The translations under genes and the position numbers were made by a program. A DNA stretch of 64,000 bases from Hydrogenophaga sp. (GTDB lineage Bacteria > Pseudomonadota > Gammaproteobacteria > Burkholderiales > Burkholderiaceae_C), in contig NZ_JAUSCF010000018.1 of assembly GCF_030651625.1 (NCBI RefSeq), forward strand, positions 1 through 64,000, read 5' to 3'. The notes below the pieces were generated by a model. The model made no database searches and was not told where the DNA came from. It was given only the letters and a program-made list of their open reading frames with translations. Of the stretch, positions 8,047-17,586 are shown in pieces. Position 1 is the stretch's first letter. The number at the start of each line of letters is the position of its first letter.

Positions 8047-9882
8047 ATGTCACAGATCAACCCCGCCATCGAACGTGTGACCCGGCGCATCGAAGAACGC
8101 AGCGCCACCACCCGCGCCACGTACCTGGCCAGCGTAAAGGCACAACGCAAATCCGGCACGCAACGCAGCGGCATGGGCTGTGCCAACATGGCCCACACCA
8201 CCGCCGCACTGCCCGCCAACGACAAGCTCAAGATCCATGCCGAACGTGCGCCGCACGTGGGCATAGTCACTGCGTACAACGACATGCTCTCGGCCCACCA
8301 ACCCTACGAGCAATACCCTGAGCAACTGCGCCAGCACGCCCACGCACTGGGTGTCACCACACAGGTGGCCGGCGGCGTGCCCGCCATGTGCGACGGCGTG
8401 ACCCAGGGTGCTGCGGGCATGGAGCTCTCGCTGTTCTCTCGCGACGTGATCGCGCTGTCCACGGCGGTGGCACTGTCGCACAACGTCTTCGACGCGGCAC
8501 TGTTCCTCGGTATCTGCGACAAGATCGTGCCCGGCCTTTTCATGGGTGCGGCGCAGTTTGGTCATTTGAGCGCAGTGTTCGTGCCCGCCGGGCCCATGAC
8601 CAGCGGCCTGTCGAACGACGCCAAGGCCAAGGTGCGCCAGCAGTACGCCCAGGGTCTGGTGGACCGCGATGCGCTGCTCGAATCCGAAGCCCAGGCCTAC
8701 CACAGTCCCGGTACCTGCACCTTTTATGGCACCGCCAACAGCAACCAGATGCTGATGGAGATCATGGGTCTGCACCTGCCCGGCGCATCCTTCGTGAACC
8801 CGGGCACCCCGCTGCGTGACGCCCTCACCCAGGCCGCCATGCAGCGCGCCGTGACCAACACCGGGCGCCACGCTGGTTCGGCAGATGCCTCTGCGATCTG
8901 TCTCGCCGACATACTGAGCGTCAACACCATCGTCAACGGCATCATCGGCCTGTTGGCCACCGGCGGTTCCACCAATCACACCCTGCATCTGGTGGCCATG
9001 GCGCGCGCAGCGGGCGTGCTGATCGACTGGGACGACTTCGCCGAACTCTCGCATGTGGTGCCCCTTCTGGCCCGCGTCTACCCCAACGGCAGCGCCGACG
9101 TGAACCACTTCCACGCCGCCGGCGGCATGGGTTTCCTCATGCAGGAACTGCTGGACAATGGCCTGCTGCACGGCAACGTGATGACCGTGATGGGTGCCGG
9201 CCTCCAGGCCTACACCCATGAGCCCTGGCTGGATGGCGAAAAGCTGGCCTGGCGCCCGGTGCCTGCGCAGAGCGGCGACAACAGCGTGCTGCGTCCGGTG
9301 AGCGACCCCTTCAGTGTCGACGGCGGCCTGCGCCTGCTCAAGGGCAACCTTGGTCGCAGCGTGGTCAAGGTGTCGGCCGTGAAGCCCGAGCACCGGGTGG
9401 TTCGCGCCCAGGCCGTGGTGGTGAGCGACCAGCAGGACCTGCTGGCCCTGTTCAACGCCGGGCAACTGGACAAAGACCTGATCGCCGTGGTGCGCTACCA
9501 GGGACCGCGCGCCAACGGCATGCCAGAACTGCACAAGCTCACGCCACCGCTGGCCGTGCTGCAGGACAAAGGCTTCAGGGTGGCGCTGGTCACCGACGGC
9601 CGCATGTCTGGCGCCTCGGGCAAGGTGCCCGCCGCCATCCACCTGAGCCCGGAAGCGTTGGCCGACGGCCCGATTGCCAAGGTGCAGGACGGCGACTGGA
9701 TCACACTGGATTGCGAGCGCGGCGTGCTGGAGCTGGAGGTGGACGCTGCCACCCTGGCCGCACGCAGCGTGACCCACCCCGATCTCACCCACAACGCCCA
9801 TGGCACCGGCCGTGAGCTGTTTGGTCTGTTCCGCGCGCACGCGAGCACCGCGGAATCGGGTGCCTCGCCGCTGCTGGGCTGA
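8047..9882 (+). CDS. edd: Phosphogluconate dehydratase
   Basis: 611 aa, full length for the IlvD/Edd family. [24 protein letters not shown] and [10 protein letters not shown] carry cysteines expected to bind the iron-sulfur cluster, and [21 protein letters not shown] near the C-terminus is the second family signature. [20 protein letters not shown] separates it from generic dihydroxy-acid dehydratases. It converts 6-phosphogluconate to 2-keto-3-deoxy-6-phosphogluconate. A GAGGGACC just before ATG 8047 is a good ribosome-binding site. eda follows after 57 bp, completing the pathway. Confidence 0.97.
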   Translation: MSQINPAIERVTRRIEERSATTRATYLASVKAQRKSGTQRSGMGCANMAHTTAALPANDKLKIHAERAPHVGIVTAYNDMLSAHQPYEQYPEQLRQHAHALGVTTQVAGGVPAMCDGVTQGAAGMELSLFSRDVIALSTAVALSHNVFDAALFLGICDKIVPGLFMGAAQFGHLSAVFVPAGPMTSGLSNDAKAKVRQQYAQGLVDRDALLESEAQAYHSPGTCTFYGTANSNQMLMEIMGLHLPGASFVNPGTPLRDALTQAAMQRAVTNTGRHAGSADASAICLADILSVNTIVNGIIGLLATGGSTNHTLHLVAMARAAGVLIDWDDFAELSHVVPLLARVYPNGSADVNHFHAAGGMGFLMQELLDNGLLHGNVMTVMGAGLQAYTHEPWLDGEKLAWRPVPAQSGDNSVLRPVSDPFSVDGGLRLLKGNLGRSVVKVSAVKPEHRVVRAQAVVVSDQQDLLALFNAGQLDKDLIAVVRYQGPRANGMPELHKLTPPLAVLQDKGFRVALVTDGRMSGASGKVPAAIHLSPEALADGPIAKVQDGDWITLDCERGVLELEVDAATLAARSVTHPDLTHNAHGTGRELFGLFRAHASTAESGASPLLG

Positions 9883-9939
9883 TCACTCCGCGCGCTTTCT
9901 CCACGCGAGTCCGTCTGCGATACAGAACACCAAAGCACC

Positions 9940-10578
9940 ATGACCACCACCTGCTTCACCCGCCCCTCCTTCACTTCCCGCGTCGTGCCCGTCATCGTGC
10001 TGACCGACCCGGCCCATGCCGTGCCCTTGGCCAATGCCCTGCTCGAAGGCGGTATCGACGTGATGGAGATCACCTTGCGTTCCGGTGCCGCACTCGCGGC
10101 CATCGAAGCCGTGGCCAAGGCCGTGCCGCAAATGCACACCGGCGCTGGCACCGTGACCCGCGTCACCGAGGTGCAGCAGGTCATCGACGCTGGTGCCACC
10201 TTCGCCCTCTCGCCCGGCGCCTCCGACGCACTGGTCGAGACCGTCAAGACTGCCAGGCTGCCTTTCATCCCAGGCGTGATGACGCCCGGCGAAGTGATGC
10301 ACCGGCGCGAGCAGGGCTTCAGCCTCATGAAGCTGTTCCCGGCCCAGCAGGCAGGTGGCCTGGGCATGCTCAAGGCACTGGGTGCACCCATTCCCGATGT
10401 GAAGTTCTGCCCAACCGGCGGCGTGAGCCCGGAGAACCTGAAGGACTTTCTGAAACTGCCCAACGTGGCCATGGCCGGCGGCAGCTGGCTCACCCCGGCC
10501 GACGCACTCGCCCGTGGCGACTGGGCGCTCATCACGCGACTGGCACGCGAAGCCACCGCACTGGCCAACGGTCTGTGA
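9940..10578 (+). CDS. eda: KDPG/KHG aldolase
   Basis: 212 aa, normal length. The active-site Glu43 and Arg47 lie in VMEITLRSG and the Schiff-base Lys131 in FSLMKLFPAQQAGG; FCPTGGVS and GGSWLTP are the phosphate-binding loops. It splits KDPG into pyruvate and glyceraldehyde-3-phosphate, the last step of the Entner-Doudoroff pathway. It follows edd and precedes pgi on the same strand. Confidence 0.96.
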   Translation: MTTTCFTRPSFTSRVVPVIVLTDPAHAVPLANALLEGGIDVMEITLRSGAALAAIEAVAKAVPQMHTGAGTVTRVTEVQQVIDAGATFALSPGASDALVETVKTARLPFIPGVMTPGEVMHRREQGFSLMKLFPAQQAGGLGMLKALGAPIPDVKFCPTGGVSPENLKDFLKLPNVAMAGGSWLTPADALARGDWALITRLAREATALANGL

Positions 10579-10734
10579 CGCTTTTGAACCGGGTTCATAC
10601 CCTTCACCTGGGACAATCTGCTCCGGACATGCATTTGCGCAGGCAGCGCCTGTGCAAAGATGGAAGCTTGTGAATTCAACTGCCCAACCCGCCCTCTGAC
10701 CGGTACAGGGCGCAACCCAGCCCCACGCTCATTC

Positions 10735-12327
10735 ATGACCGACCTGCACACCTCGCCGCTCAACCTTCCCGCCTGGTCCCAACTGGCCTTGCTGGCCAAC
10801 GCCCCGCAACCTCACTTGCGCAAGGTGTTGCACACAGACAGTCTGCGCGCCCAACGCATGACCCACACAGTCGCCGGCATCACGCTGGACGCCAGCCGGC
10901 AGCGCGTGTCCCCGGCAATCGAAGCCGCCCTGGTCGACCTGGCCGAACAGGCGCAAGTGGGCGCCCAGCGCGACGCCATGTTCCGGGGCGATGCCATCAA
11001 CCTCACCGAAGACCGCCCGGTGCTGCACGTGGCCTTGCGTGGCGACCCGATGCACACCGGCCCCTGGGGTAGCGAGGTGCAGACCGATGTCCAGCGCGAA
11101 CTGGCCCGCGTGTGCGAGTTCGCCGAAGCCCTTTCAGCAGGCTCTGTGAAAGGTTATGCCGGCGACACCATCACCGACGTGGTCAACATCGGTATCGGCG
11201 GGTCCGACCTGGGGCCGCGCATGGCATCCGACGCGCTCGCGCATCTGGCCGACCCTGCAGTTCCAGGCATTCGTGTGCACTACGTTTCCAACCCCGACGC
11301 CTGGGCACTTTGGAGCGCGCTGCGCGGACTGGATGCCGGGCGAACCCTGCTGGTGGTGTCGAGCAAGACCTTCACCACACAGGAAACCCTTACCAACGCC
11401 GCCAGTGCCCAGCGCTGGCTCACCGACAGCGGCTGCCCTGCCGACCAGTTGAGCAAGCACCTGGTCGCCATCACGGCCAGCCCTGCGCAATCGGCCAGGC
11501 TCGGCTACCCTGCTGAGCGCACCTTCCTGTTCTGGGACTGGGTCGGCGGGCGCTACTCGGTCTGGTCGGCGCTTGGCCTGCCGCTGGCCATCGCCATCGG
11601 ACCGCAGAATTTTCGCGATTTCCTCGCTGGCGCGCGCGAAATGGACGAACACTTCTGCACCGCCCCGCTGGCACAGAACCTGCCAGTGCAGATGGCCCTG
11701 CACGGTATCTGGAACCGCAATTTTTTACAGATGCCCACGCAACTGATCGTGCCCTACGCCTCACGGCTGGTGCGCTTCACCCCGTTTGTTCAGCAGATGG
11801 ACATGGAGTCCAACGGCAAACGCACCCACATCGATGGCAGTGCGACCGGCATTGACACCGGTCCCATCGTCTGGGGCGGTCTGGGCATCGACGGGCAACA
11901 TGCCTACTTCCAGCTCATTCACCAAGGCCGGCACGCCGTGCCGGTGGACTTCATCGGCGTGCAGAGCGAAGACACACCCCTGCCCCTGGCCGCCACTCAT
12001 CACGGTGTGGTCAACCTCAACCTTCGTGCCCAGGCACAGGCCATGGCCGAAGGCCGCAGCCAGGAAGACACGCACCAGCTTTTGATCCAGAGCGGTTTGA
12101 GCGAAGCACAGGCCACGGCCATGGCCGGCCACCGCAGCTTTGAAGGCAACATTCCCAGCAGCATCCTCTGGCTCGACCGGCTCGATCCCCAGCGCCTGGG
12201 TGCACTGATGGCCCTGTACGAACACAAGGTGTTCACCCAGGCAGCGATCTGGCGCATCAACGCTTACGACCAGTGGGGCGTGGAACTGGGCAAGACCATG
12301 GCCAAAGCCATGGAAAAGACGGCATGA
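10735..12327 (+). CDS. pgi: Glucose-6-phosphate isomerase
   Basis: 530 aa. VNIGIGGSDLGPRMA, VVSSKTFTTQETLTNA, FWDWVGGRYSVWSA, ESNGKRTHIDG and the C-terminal YDQWGVELGK match PGI signatures, with the catalytic Glu and His present. It interconverts glucose-6-phosphate and fructose-6-phosphate, letting carbon cycle from fructose or gluconeogenesis back into zwf. The frame is open from 10660; ATG 10735 gives the usual N-terminus. It lies 156 bp after eda and may have its own promoter; I saw no second HexR-like site. Confidence 0.96.
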   Translation: MTDLHTSPLNLPAWSQLALLANAPQPHLRKVLHTDSLRAQRMTHTVAGITLDASRQRVSPAIEAALVDLAEQAQVGAQRDAMFRGDAINLTEDRPVLHVALRGDPMHTGPWGSEVQTDVQRELARVCEFAEALSAGSVKGYAGDTITDVVNIGIGGSDLGPRMASDALAHLADPAVPGIRVHYVSNPDAWALWSALRGLDAGRTLLVVSSKTFTTQETLTNAASAQRWLTDSGCPADQLSKHLVAITASPAQSARLGYPAERTFLFWDWVGGRYSVWSALGLPLAIAIGPQNFRDFLAGAREMDEHFCTAPLAQNLPVQMALHGIWNRNFLQMPTQLIVPYASRLVRFTPFVQQMDMESNGKRTHIDGSATGIDTGPIVWGGLGIDGQHAYFQLIHQGRHAVPVDFIGVQSEDTPLPLAATHHGVVNLNLRAQAQAMAEGRSQEDTHQLLIQSGLSEAQATAMAGHRSFEGNIPSSILWLDRLDPQRLGALMALYEHKVFTQAAIWRINAYDQWGVELGKTMAKAMEKTA

Positions 12328-12346
12328 CACAGAGTGCCAGCGAATC

Positions 12347-12605
12347 CACTGCCGGGCCGCCCCAAGGTGGGTTCAGCCCCCTCGGGGGGGCAGCGACCCG
12401 CGAAGCGGTGGAGCGTGGGGGTGAATGAACCTACCACTGCCGGGTCGCCCCAAGGTGGGTTCAGCCCCCTCGGGGGGCAGCGACCCGCGAAGCGGTGGAG
12501 CGTGGGGGTGAATGAACCTACCACTGCCGGGCCGCCCCAAGGTGGGTTCTGCCCCCTCGGGGGGCAGCGACCCGCGAAGCGGTGGAGCGTGGGGGCCAAC
12601 AGGTG
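12347..12605 (+). repeat. Three tandem copies of an 87-88-bp repeat
   Basis: Units begin at about 12347, 12435 and 12522. Each has CCGCCCCAAGGTGGGTT, CCCCCTCGGGGGG(G)CAGCGA and CGCGAAGCGGTGGAGCGTGG; they differ by few bases, the first having one extra G. CCCCCTCGGGGGG is itself a hairpin. The array fills the pgi-mgsA spacer and ends at the mgsA start, so the third copy supplies its upstream region. Short open frames inside it are repeat artefacts. Confidence 0.9.
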
Positions 12606-12608
12606 ATC

Positions 12609-12977
12609 ATGCGCATCGCCCTCGTCGCCCACGACAAAAAGAAGAACGACATGGTGGCCCTGGCCACCGAGTTTGCGCCGCTGCTGCGGCAGCACATCCT
12701 CATGGCCACCGGGACCACCGGCGGGCGTCTGCAGGAAACAGTCGGCCTGACCGTGGAGCGCCTGCTCAGCGGTCCGCTGGGTGGCGATCTGCAGATCGGT
12801 GCGCGGCTGTCGATGGGCGAGGTCGACGCGCTGATCTTCCTGCGCGATCCCATGACGGCGCAGCCCCACGAGCCCGACATCAATGCGCTGGTGCGGGCCT
12901 GCGACGTGCACAACGTGCCATGCGCGACCAACCTGGCGACGGCACGTCTGCTGCTTGTTGACCTGTCGAGGCGCTGA
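12609..12977 (+). CDS. mgsA: Methylglyoxal synthase
   Basis: 122 aa, a short but complete MGS domain. N-terminal [12 protein letters not shown], phosphate-binding ATGTTGGRL, and the signature [20 protein letters not shown] then [19 protein letters not shown] with the catalytic Asp and His. It converts dihydroxyacetone phosphate to methylglyoxal, a relief valve when sugar phosphates build up, which fits its place after the sugar genes. GTG 12603 is an alternative start. The repeat array touches its 5' end, so its translation signal is unusual. Confidence 0.92.
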   Translation: MRIALVAHDKKKNDMVALATEFAPLLRQHILMATGTTGGRLQETVGLTVERLLSGPLGGDLQIGARLSMGEVDALIFLRDPMTAQPHEPDINALVRACDVHNVPCATNLATARLLLVDLSRR

Positions 12978-13092
12978 AGTCCTGGCACAGCGCCCTGCCG
13001 ACCCCCACCGGCGTACAGAAGGAATCACAGACCCATCTGCGCGTTGAAGAGCGCGGAGCGTATGTGCCTGCGATTCTGAGGCGCTGGGGTGG

Positions 13093-15045
13093 TCACCGGT
13101 AGGCCGAGCGCGCCTGCTTCAGGTCGATGTGGCCCTGCACCACCTTTTCCAGTGCGTCGTGGCGCAGGCTGCGCATGCCCTCCGCCACAGCGGTGTCGAA
13201 GAGCTCCGAGGGGCGGGCGCGGGACTGGATCAGGCTCTTGATGGCTCTGCTGTTCTGCAAAATTTCATAGATGCCCATCCGTCCCTTGTACCCTTTGCCA
13301 CTGCAATGTTCACAGCCCACGGCGTGTCGGGTTCGAAGATGGCCGTACCCACTCGCCCCGGCCGCTTCGAGCAGGCGCGTCTGGGCCTGCTCCCGACTCA
13401 TCGCGCTGCCTTCCATGTACTCCTCCAGCAGCGACTCCCACGCCATTTCGTCCATCGGCTGATCGCTTGCACAGCGGGTGCACAGGGCGCGCACCAGGCG
13501 CTGCGCCACGATGCCCAGCAGGGAGTCGGCGAAGTTCATCGCGTCCATGCCCAGATCCAGCAAGCGCACCACGCTTTCGCAGGCGTTGTTGGTGTGAAGG
13601 GTGGACAGGACCAGATGGCCTGTCAATGAAGCCTCGATCGCAATGCGGGCGGTTTCGGCATCGCGCACCTCGCCGATCATGATGATGTCCGGATCTGCGC
13701 GCAGGAAGCCGCGCATGGCGCTGGCAAAGGTCAGCCCGATCTTGGGGTTCACCTGCACCTGTCGCAGACCGGGTTGCGTGATCTCGATCGGGTCTTCGGC
13801 CGTCCATATCTTGCGCTCGGCGGTGTTGACCTCGGCCAGCATGGAATGCAGGGTGGTGGTTTTTCCCGAGCCGGTGGGCCCTGCTGCGAGCACCAGGCCG
13901 AAGGTACGCTGCGAAAAGCCGGAGATCAGGTCCTGATCTCGCGACTGCAGGCCCAGCTTGGAGAGGGGCAATGGCTTGGCCGATTCGAGCAGCCTCAGGA
14001 CCACGTCTTCGAGGCCATCGTGCGTGGGCATGACGGCCACACGAAGCTCGAGCGCCTTGCCACCGAACTCGGAAAAATCGATCTTTCCATCCTGGGGCCG
14101 ACGGCGTTCGGCGATATCGAGCTTGGCCATGATCTTGATGCGGGAAACCAGCGGACCGCGGAGTTTCGCAGGCACCCAGAGATGGTGTTCCATATCGCCG
14201 TCGCGCCTGAATCGGATCGCGGTCCTGGCATCACCGGCATTGGTTTCGATGTGAATGTCCGAGGCGTGTGTCAGCTGGGCATCGCTGATCACCTGATTGA
14301 CCAGCCGCACCATGCCGGCCGAATCGCTGGCCGATGCGAGTTGCTCTGCGTCAGCCGCGTTGCCCACTTCCACCATCGCCTGCACCACCAGTTCATCCAG
14401 CGAAACCGGGGCGGCGCGGCTCGCGGTGGTGACGGGGCTCAATTTGCCAGACCCCGACAACTCGAGGTCCAGGGCAGGCAACACCTGCAGACCATGCCCG
14501 CCATGCTGGTTGTGATCGAGAGCCTCCAGGCGGCGCTCGATCGCTTTGCGACTGGCCCAGACCAGCCCCACCGAATGACCGGTCAGGGAACACAGCTGGT
14601 GGTAGAGCTCATCGCTGGTGGGTGCCCAGGAGGCCACGAAAAACTGCTCGTTGGCCATGCCCAGAGGCACCACGCCATGCGCATGTGCGATCCGCAGCGG
14701 CAGAATGTCCAAAGCATGGCTGTCAAGCTCGAATCCAAGGACGTCGATCTCCACGAGCCCTGCCACCCGGGCGAGCGCGCGGTGCCAGTCCTCTTCCGTG
14801 AGCAGCAGGCGGTGCACCAGTTCCACCGAGCGCGATCGCAGCAGGGTGGGATCTTCCGCGATCAGTTCCTGGAGGGTTTTTTCGTCCATCAAACCCAGCA
14901 GCCGCAGCGCATCGCCCAAACTCAGGACCGGTGCGCGGCGCCGGCGCTCGATGGTCTGCATGAGCTGGGGCAGCGTGCGGACCTGCCTGCTCTCGGGCGT
15001 CACGCCATCGGTCGAGGGGTTTGTTTCAGGCAATGAAGATGACAT
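13093..15045 (-). CDS. GspE/PilB family secretion ATPase, orphan
   Basis: 650 aa. An N-terminal MshEN/GspE-N-like region precedes the ATPase: Walker A GPTGSGKT at 389-396, Walker B in DIIMIGEVRDAETA, and LSTLHTNNA. C522xxC525 and C578xxC581 form the zinc-binding tetracysteine knob of GspE/PilB proteins, and GRMGIYEIL follows. It powers pseudopilus or type IV pilus assembly from the cytoplasmic side. No other gsp or pil gene is nearby, so it must serve a machine encoded elsewhere. Convergent with mgsA. Confidence 0.9.
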   Translation of the reverse strand: MSSSLPETNPSTDGVTPESRQVRTLPQLMQTIERRRRAPVLSLGDALRLLGLMDEKTLQELIAEDPTLLRSRSVELVHRLLLTEEDWHRALARVAGLVEIDVLGFELDSHALDILPLRIAHAHGVVPLGMANEQFFVASWAPTSDELYHQLCSLTGHSVGLVWASRKAIERRLEALDHNQHGGHGLQVLPALDLELSGSGKLSPVTTASRAAPVSLDELVVQAMVEVGNAADAEQLASASDSAGMVRLVNQVISDAQLTHASDIHIETNAGDARTAIRFRRDGDMEHHLWVPAKLRGPLVSRIKIMAKLDIAERRRPQDGKIDFSEFGGKALELRVAVMPTHDGLEDVVLRLLESAKPLPLSKLGLQSRDQDLISGFSQRTFGLVLAAGPTGSGKTTTLHSMLAEVNTAERKIWTAEDPIEITQPGLRQVQVNPKIGLTFASAMRGFLRADPDIIMIGEVRDAETARIAIEASLTGHLVLSTLHTNNACESVVRLLDLGMDAMNFADSLLGIVAQRLVRALCTRCASDQPMDEMAWESLLEEYMEGSAMSREQAQTRLLEAAGASGYGHLRTRHAVGCEHCSGKGYKGRMGIYEILQNSRAIKSLIQSRARPSELFDTAVAEGMRSLRHDALEKVVQGHIDLKQARSAYR

Positions 15046-15176
15046 CTGTGTTCCTATCTGCCAGGCTGAATATGTAATACCTTCTATTAACGATAGACGC
15101 CGTTGGGGCTTGTCACCCTGATCTTCGTCAAGCTTGTGTGTGCCTTAAAGCCACCCGTCTCGCCGGCCGCATTTTC

Positions 15177-17024
15177 ATGAAATATTCAACACCCATGGCC
15201 ATCCGCCTCGCTCTCCAATTTGCTCTCTGTGGTTTGCTTTCCGCTTGCGCCGGGTCGGCAGGCACCAAGCCTTTCATCTCCCAGCCCGCCACCGCAACAC
15301 AGCCAGAAGGTGCATCGGCCATTTCGGCCAAGCCCGGCTGGGTCCACAAGCGCCAGGCGGTGGCCGCCGCCAACCCGCTGGCCGCCGAGGCGGGAGCCAA
15401 CATATTGCGAACCGGAGGCAGCGCGGTCGACGCAGCCATCGCGGTTCAGATGGTGCTGACCCTTGTTGAGCCGCAGTCGAGCGGCATTGGCGGTGGGGCC
15501 TTTCTGCTGCACCACGACGGAAAGCGCGTGCAGGCCTTTGACGGCCGGGAAACAGCGCCGGCCGCTGCGACCGACACCCTGTTCCTGGATGACCAGGGCG
15601 AGCCACTGCCTTTTCCCGTGGCGGTGAACAGCGGTAGCGCCGTGGGCGTGCCCGGTGCCCTGGCCATGCTGGCCATGGTGCACCAGGAGCATGGGCGCCT
15701 GCCTTGGGACCGGTTGTTCGAACCAGCCATTTCACTGGCCGAACGGGGCTTCGCAGTCAGCCAGCGCCTGCACACGCTATTGAAAGATGACGCCACCTTG
15801 CGCAGGGATCCGGTGGCCAACGCCTACTTCTATAGGGCGGACGGCACACCCCACCCCGTGGGCCATGTGCTTCGCAACCCGGAGCTGGCGCACGTGTTGC
15901 GCCAGCTCGGAGCACACGGACCGGCGGCGCTGCACGAAGGTCCCGTGGCTCAGGCCATCGTGAACAAAGTGCAGCAGCACGCCAGCCTGCCGGGTCGCAT
16001 GAGTCTGGACGATCTGCAGAGATACCGGCCCAAGACACGGGAGGCGCTGTGCCACGACCATGCAGCAGCCGAACGCACGTTGCGCATCTGCGGCTTCCCA
16101 CCGCCGAGCAGCGGCGCCATAGCCGTGGGCCAGATTCTGGGGCTGCTCGCGCGCACCCCGTCTGCCAGAACGATGATGGCGGGTAACGCGCCACCGGCCG
16201 ACTGGCTGCACCACTACGCCGAAGCCTCGCGCCTGGCGTTTGCCGACCGCGCTCAATACGTGGCCGACCCTGACTTCGTGGCCGCGCCCGGTGGACAGTG
16301 GATCAGCCTGCTGGGGCCGGCCTATCTGGACCAGCGCGCACGGCTGATCGGCGACAAGGCCGCCACGTCAGTCACTCACGGCCAGCCTGGCCCTGCCACA
16401 AGTGCCTGGGCGCCCATGCCGGCTCAGCCAGAGTACGGCACGAGCCACATCAGTATCGTGGATGCCCGAGGCAACGCGCTGTCCATGACCACCACGATAG
16501 AAGCGGCGTTCGGCGCCCGTCTCATGGTCACCACCGACCCGACACGCCCTGGCGGATTCCTGCTCAACAACCAGCTCACCGACTTCAGCTTCATGCCACG
16601 CAACGCCGAAGGCCGGCCCGTTGCCAACCGGGTCGAACCGGGCAAACGGCCACGCTCGTCCATGTCGCCCACACTGGTCTTCGACCGCGACAGTGGCGAA
16701 TTGCTGGCGAGCACAGGCAGTCCCGGCGGCGCCTTCATCATCCATTTCACAGCCAAGACCCTGCACGGCATGTACCAGTGGGGCCTCACCCCCCAGGCCG
16801 CCATCGACCTGCCCAACTTCGGCACCCTGGGAGGACCTTTGATACTGGAGGCAGGTCGCTTCCCACAGGCCACCGTGCAGGCGCTGCAAAGGCGGGGCCA
16901 CGAAGTGCGCGATATGCCCATGCCCAGCGGGCTGCAGGCGATTCAGCGAGCCGAAAGAAACGGCCAAAAGATCTGGCTGGGCGGCGCCGATCCACGCCGC
17001 GAAGGCATCGTTAGCGGAGAGTAG
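15177..17024 (+). CDS. ggt: Gamma-glutamyltransferase, predicted lipoprotein
   Basis: 615 aa from ATG 15177. The signal peptide ends in LLSAC, a lipobox. The protein has the Ntn-hydrolase GGT layout: VDAAIAVQMVLTLVEPQSSGIGGG and DGRETAPAAA in the large subunit, the self-cleavage site before Thr422 in YGTSHISIVD, and SMTTTIEAAFGARLMV then RPRSSMSPT and GSPGG in the small subunit. It cleaves glutathione and other gamma-glutamyl peptides in the periplasm. GTG 15138 and ATG 15195 are alternative starts. No operon partner. Confidence 0.93.
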   Translation: MKYSTPMAIRLALQFALCGLLSACAGSAGTKPFISQPATATQPEGASAISAKPGWVHKRQAVAAANPLAAEAGANILRTGGSAVDAAIAVQMVLTLVEPQSSGIGGGAFLLHHDGKRVQAFDGRETAPAAATDTLFLDDQGEPLPFPVAVNSGSAVGVPGALAMLAMVHQEHGRLPWDRLFEPAISLAERGFAVSQRLHTLLKDDATLRRDPVANAYFYRADGTPHPVGHVLRNPELAHVLRQLGAHGPAALHEGPVAQAIVNKVQQHASLPGRMSLDDLQRYRPKTREALCHDHAAAERTLRICGFPPPSSGAIAVGQILGLLARTPSARTMMAGNAPPADWLHHYAEASRLAFADRAQYVADPDFVAAPGGQWISLLGPAYLDQRARLIGDKAATSVTHGQPGPATSAWAPMPAQPEYGTSHISIVDARGNALSMTTTIEAAFGARLMVTTDPTRPGGFLLNNQLTDFSFMPRNAEGRPVANRVEPGKRPRSSMSPTLVFDRDSGELLASTGSPGGAFIIHFTAKTLHGMYQWGLTPQAAIDLPNFGTLGGPLILEAGRFPQATVQALQRRGHEVRDMPMPSGLQAIQRAERNGQKIWLGGADPRREGIVSGE

Positions 17025-17030
17025 ACAACA

Positions 17031-17566
17031 CCCCCCTGCGCCGCTGACGCGGCTTCCCCCCTCTCTGGCGCGCCTGTGGCGCTTGGAGGGGGGACGGCTT
17101 CTTGGGCCGGCGAAGCCGTCCCTTGCTGCCCCTGGATCGAGGCATTTCGCGCCGGAGGCTCGGTACGCCCCCCTGCGCCGCTTCGCGGCTTCTCCCCTCT
17201 TTGGCGCGCCTTGGGCGCTGGGAGGGGGACGGCATCTTGGGCCGGCGAAGCCGTCCCTTGCTGCCCCCTGGATCGAGGCATTTCGCCCCGGAGGCTCGGT
17301 ACGTCCCCCTGCGCCGCTGACGCGGCTTCCCCCCTCTCTGACGCGCCTTCGGCGCTGGGAGGGGGGACGGCATCTTGGGCCGGCGGAGCCGTCCCTTGCT
17401 GCCCCTGAATCGAGGCATCTCACTCCGGAGGCTCGGTACACCCCCCTGCGCCGCTTGGCGGCTTCCCCCCTCTCTGACGCGCCTTCGGCGCTGGGAGGGG
17501 GGACGGCATCTTGGGCCGGCGGAGCCGTCCCTTGCTGCCCCTGGATCGAGGCATCTCACTCCGGAT
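17031..17566 (+). repeat. Four tandem copies of a 137-bp repeat
   Basis: Units start at about 17031, 17168, 17305 and 17441 (periods 137, 136, 137). Each begins with a C run then TGCGCCGCT, has GGCTTCYCCCCTCT, a G-rich arm with GGGGGACGGC, TTGGGCCGGCGRAGCCGTCC, and GATCGAGGCATYTC ending in GGCTCGGTAC. The C-rich and G-rich arms are partly complementary, so each unit can fold. The array fills the convergent ggt/acyl-CoA synthetase gap. Long open frames through it come from its periodicity and GC content. Confidence 0.92.
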
Positions 17567-17586
17567 TCGTTACGCTCTACGGCACG

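Noticed and set aside
8050..9840. 596-residue open frame antisense to edd
   Set aside because: Shadow of edd codon bias; no domain recognised.
12334..12606. 90-residue protein encoded by the 87-bp repeats
   Set aside because: Frame is an artefact of tandem repeats; the same family is non-coding elsewhere.
17031..17566. CRISPR array
   Set aside because: Units are directly adjoining and 137 bp long with no unique spacers, and no cas genes are near.
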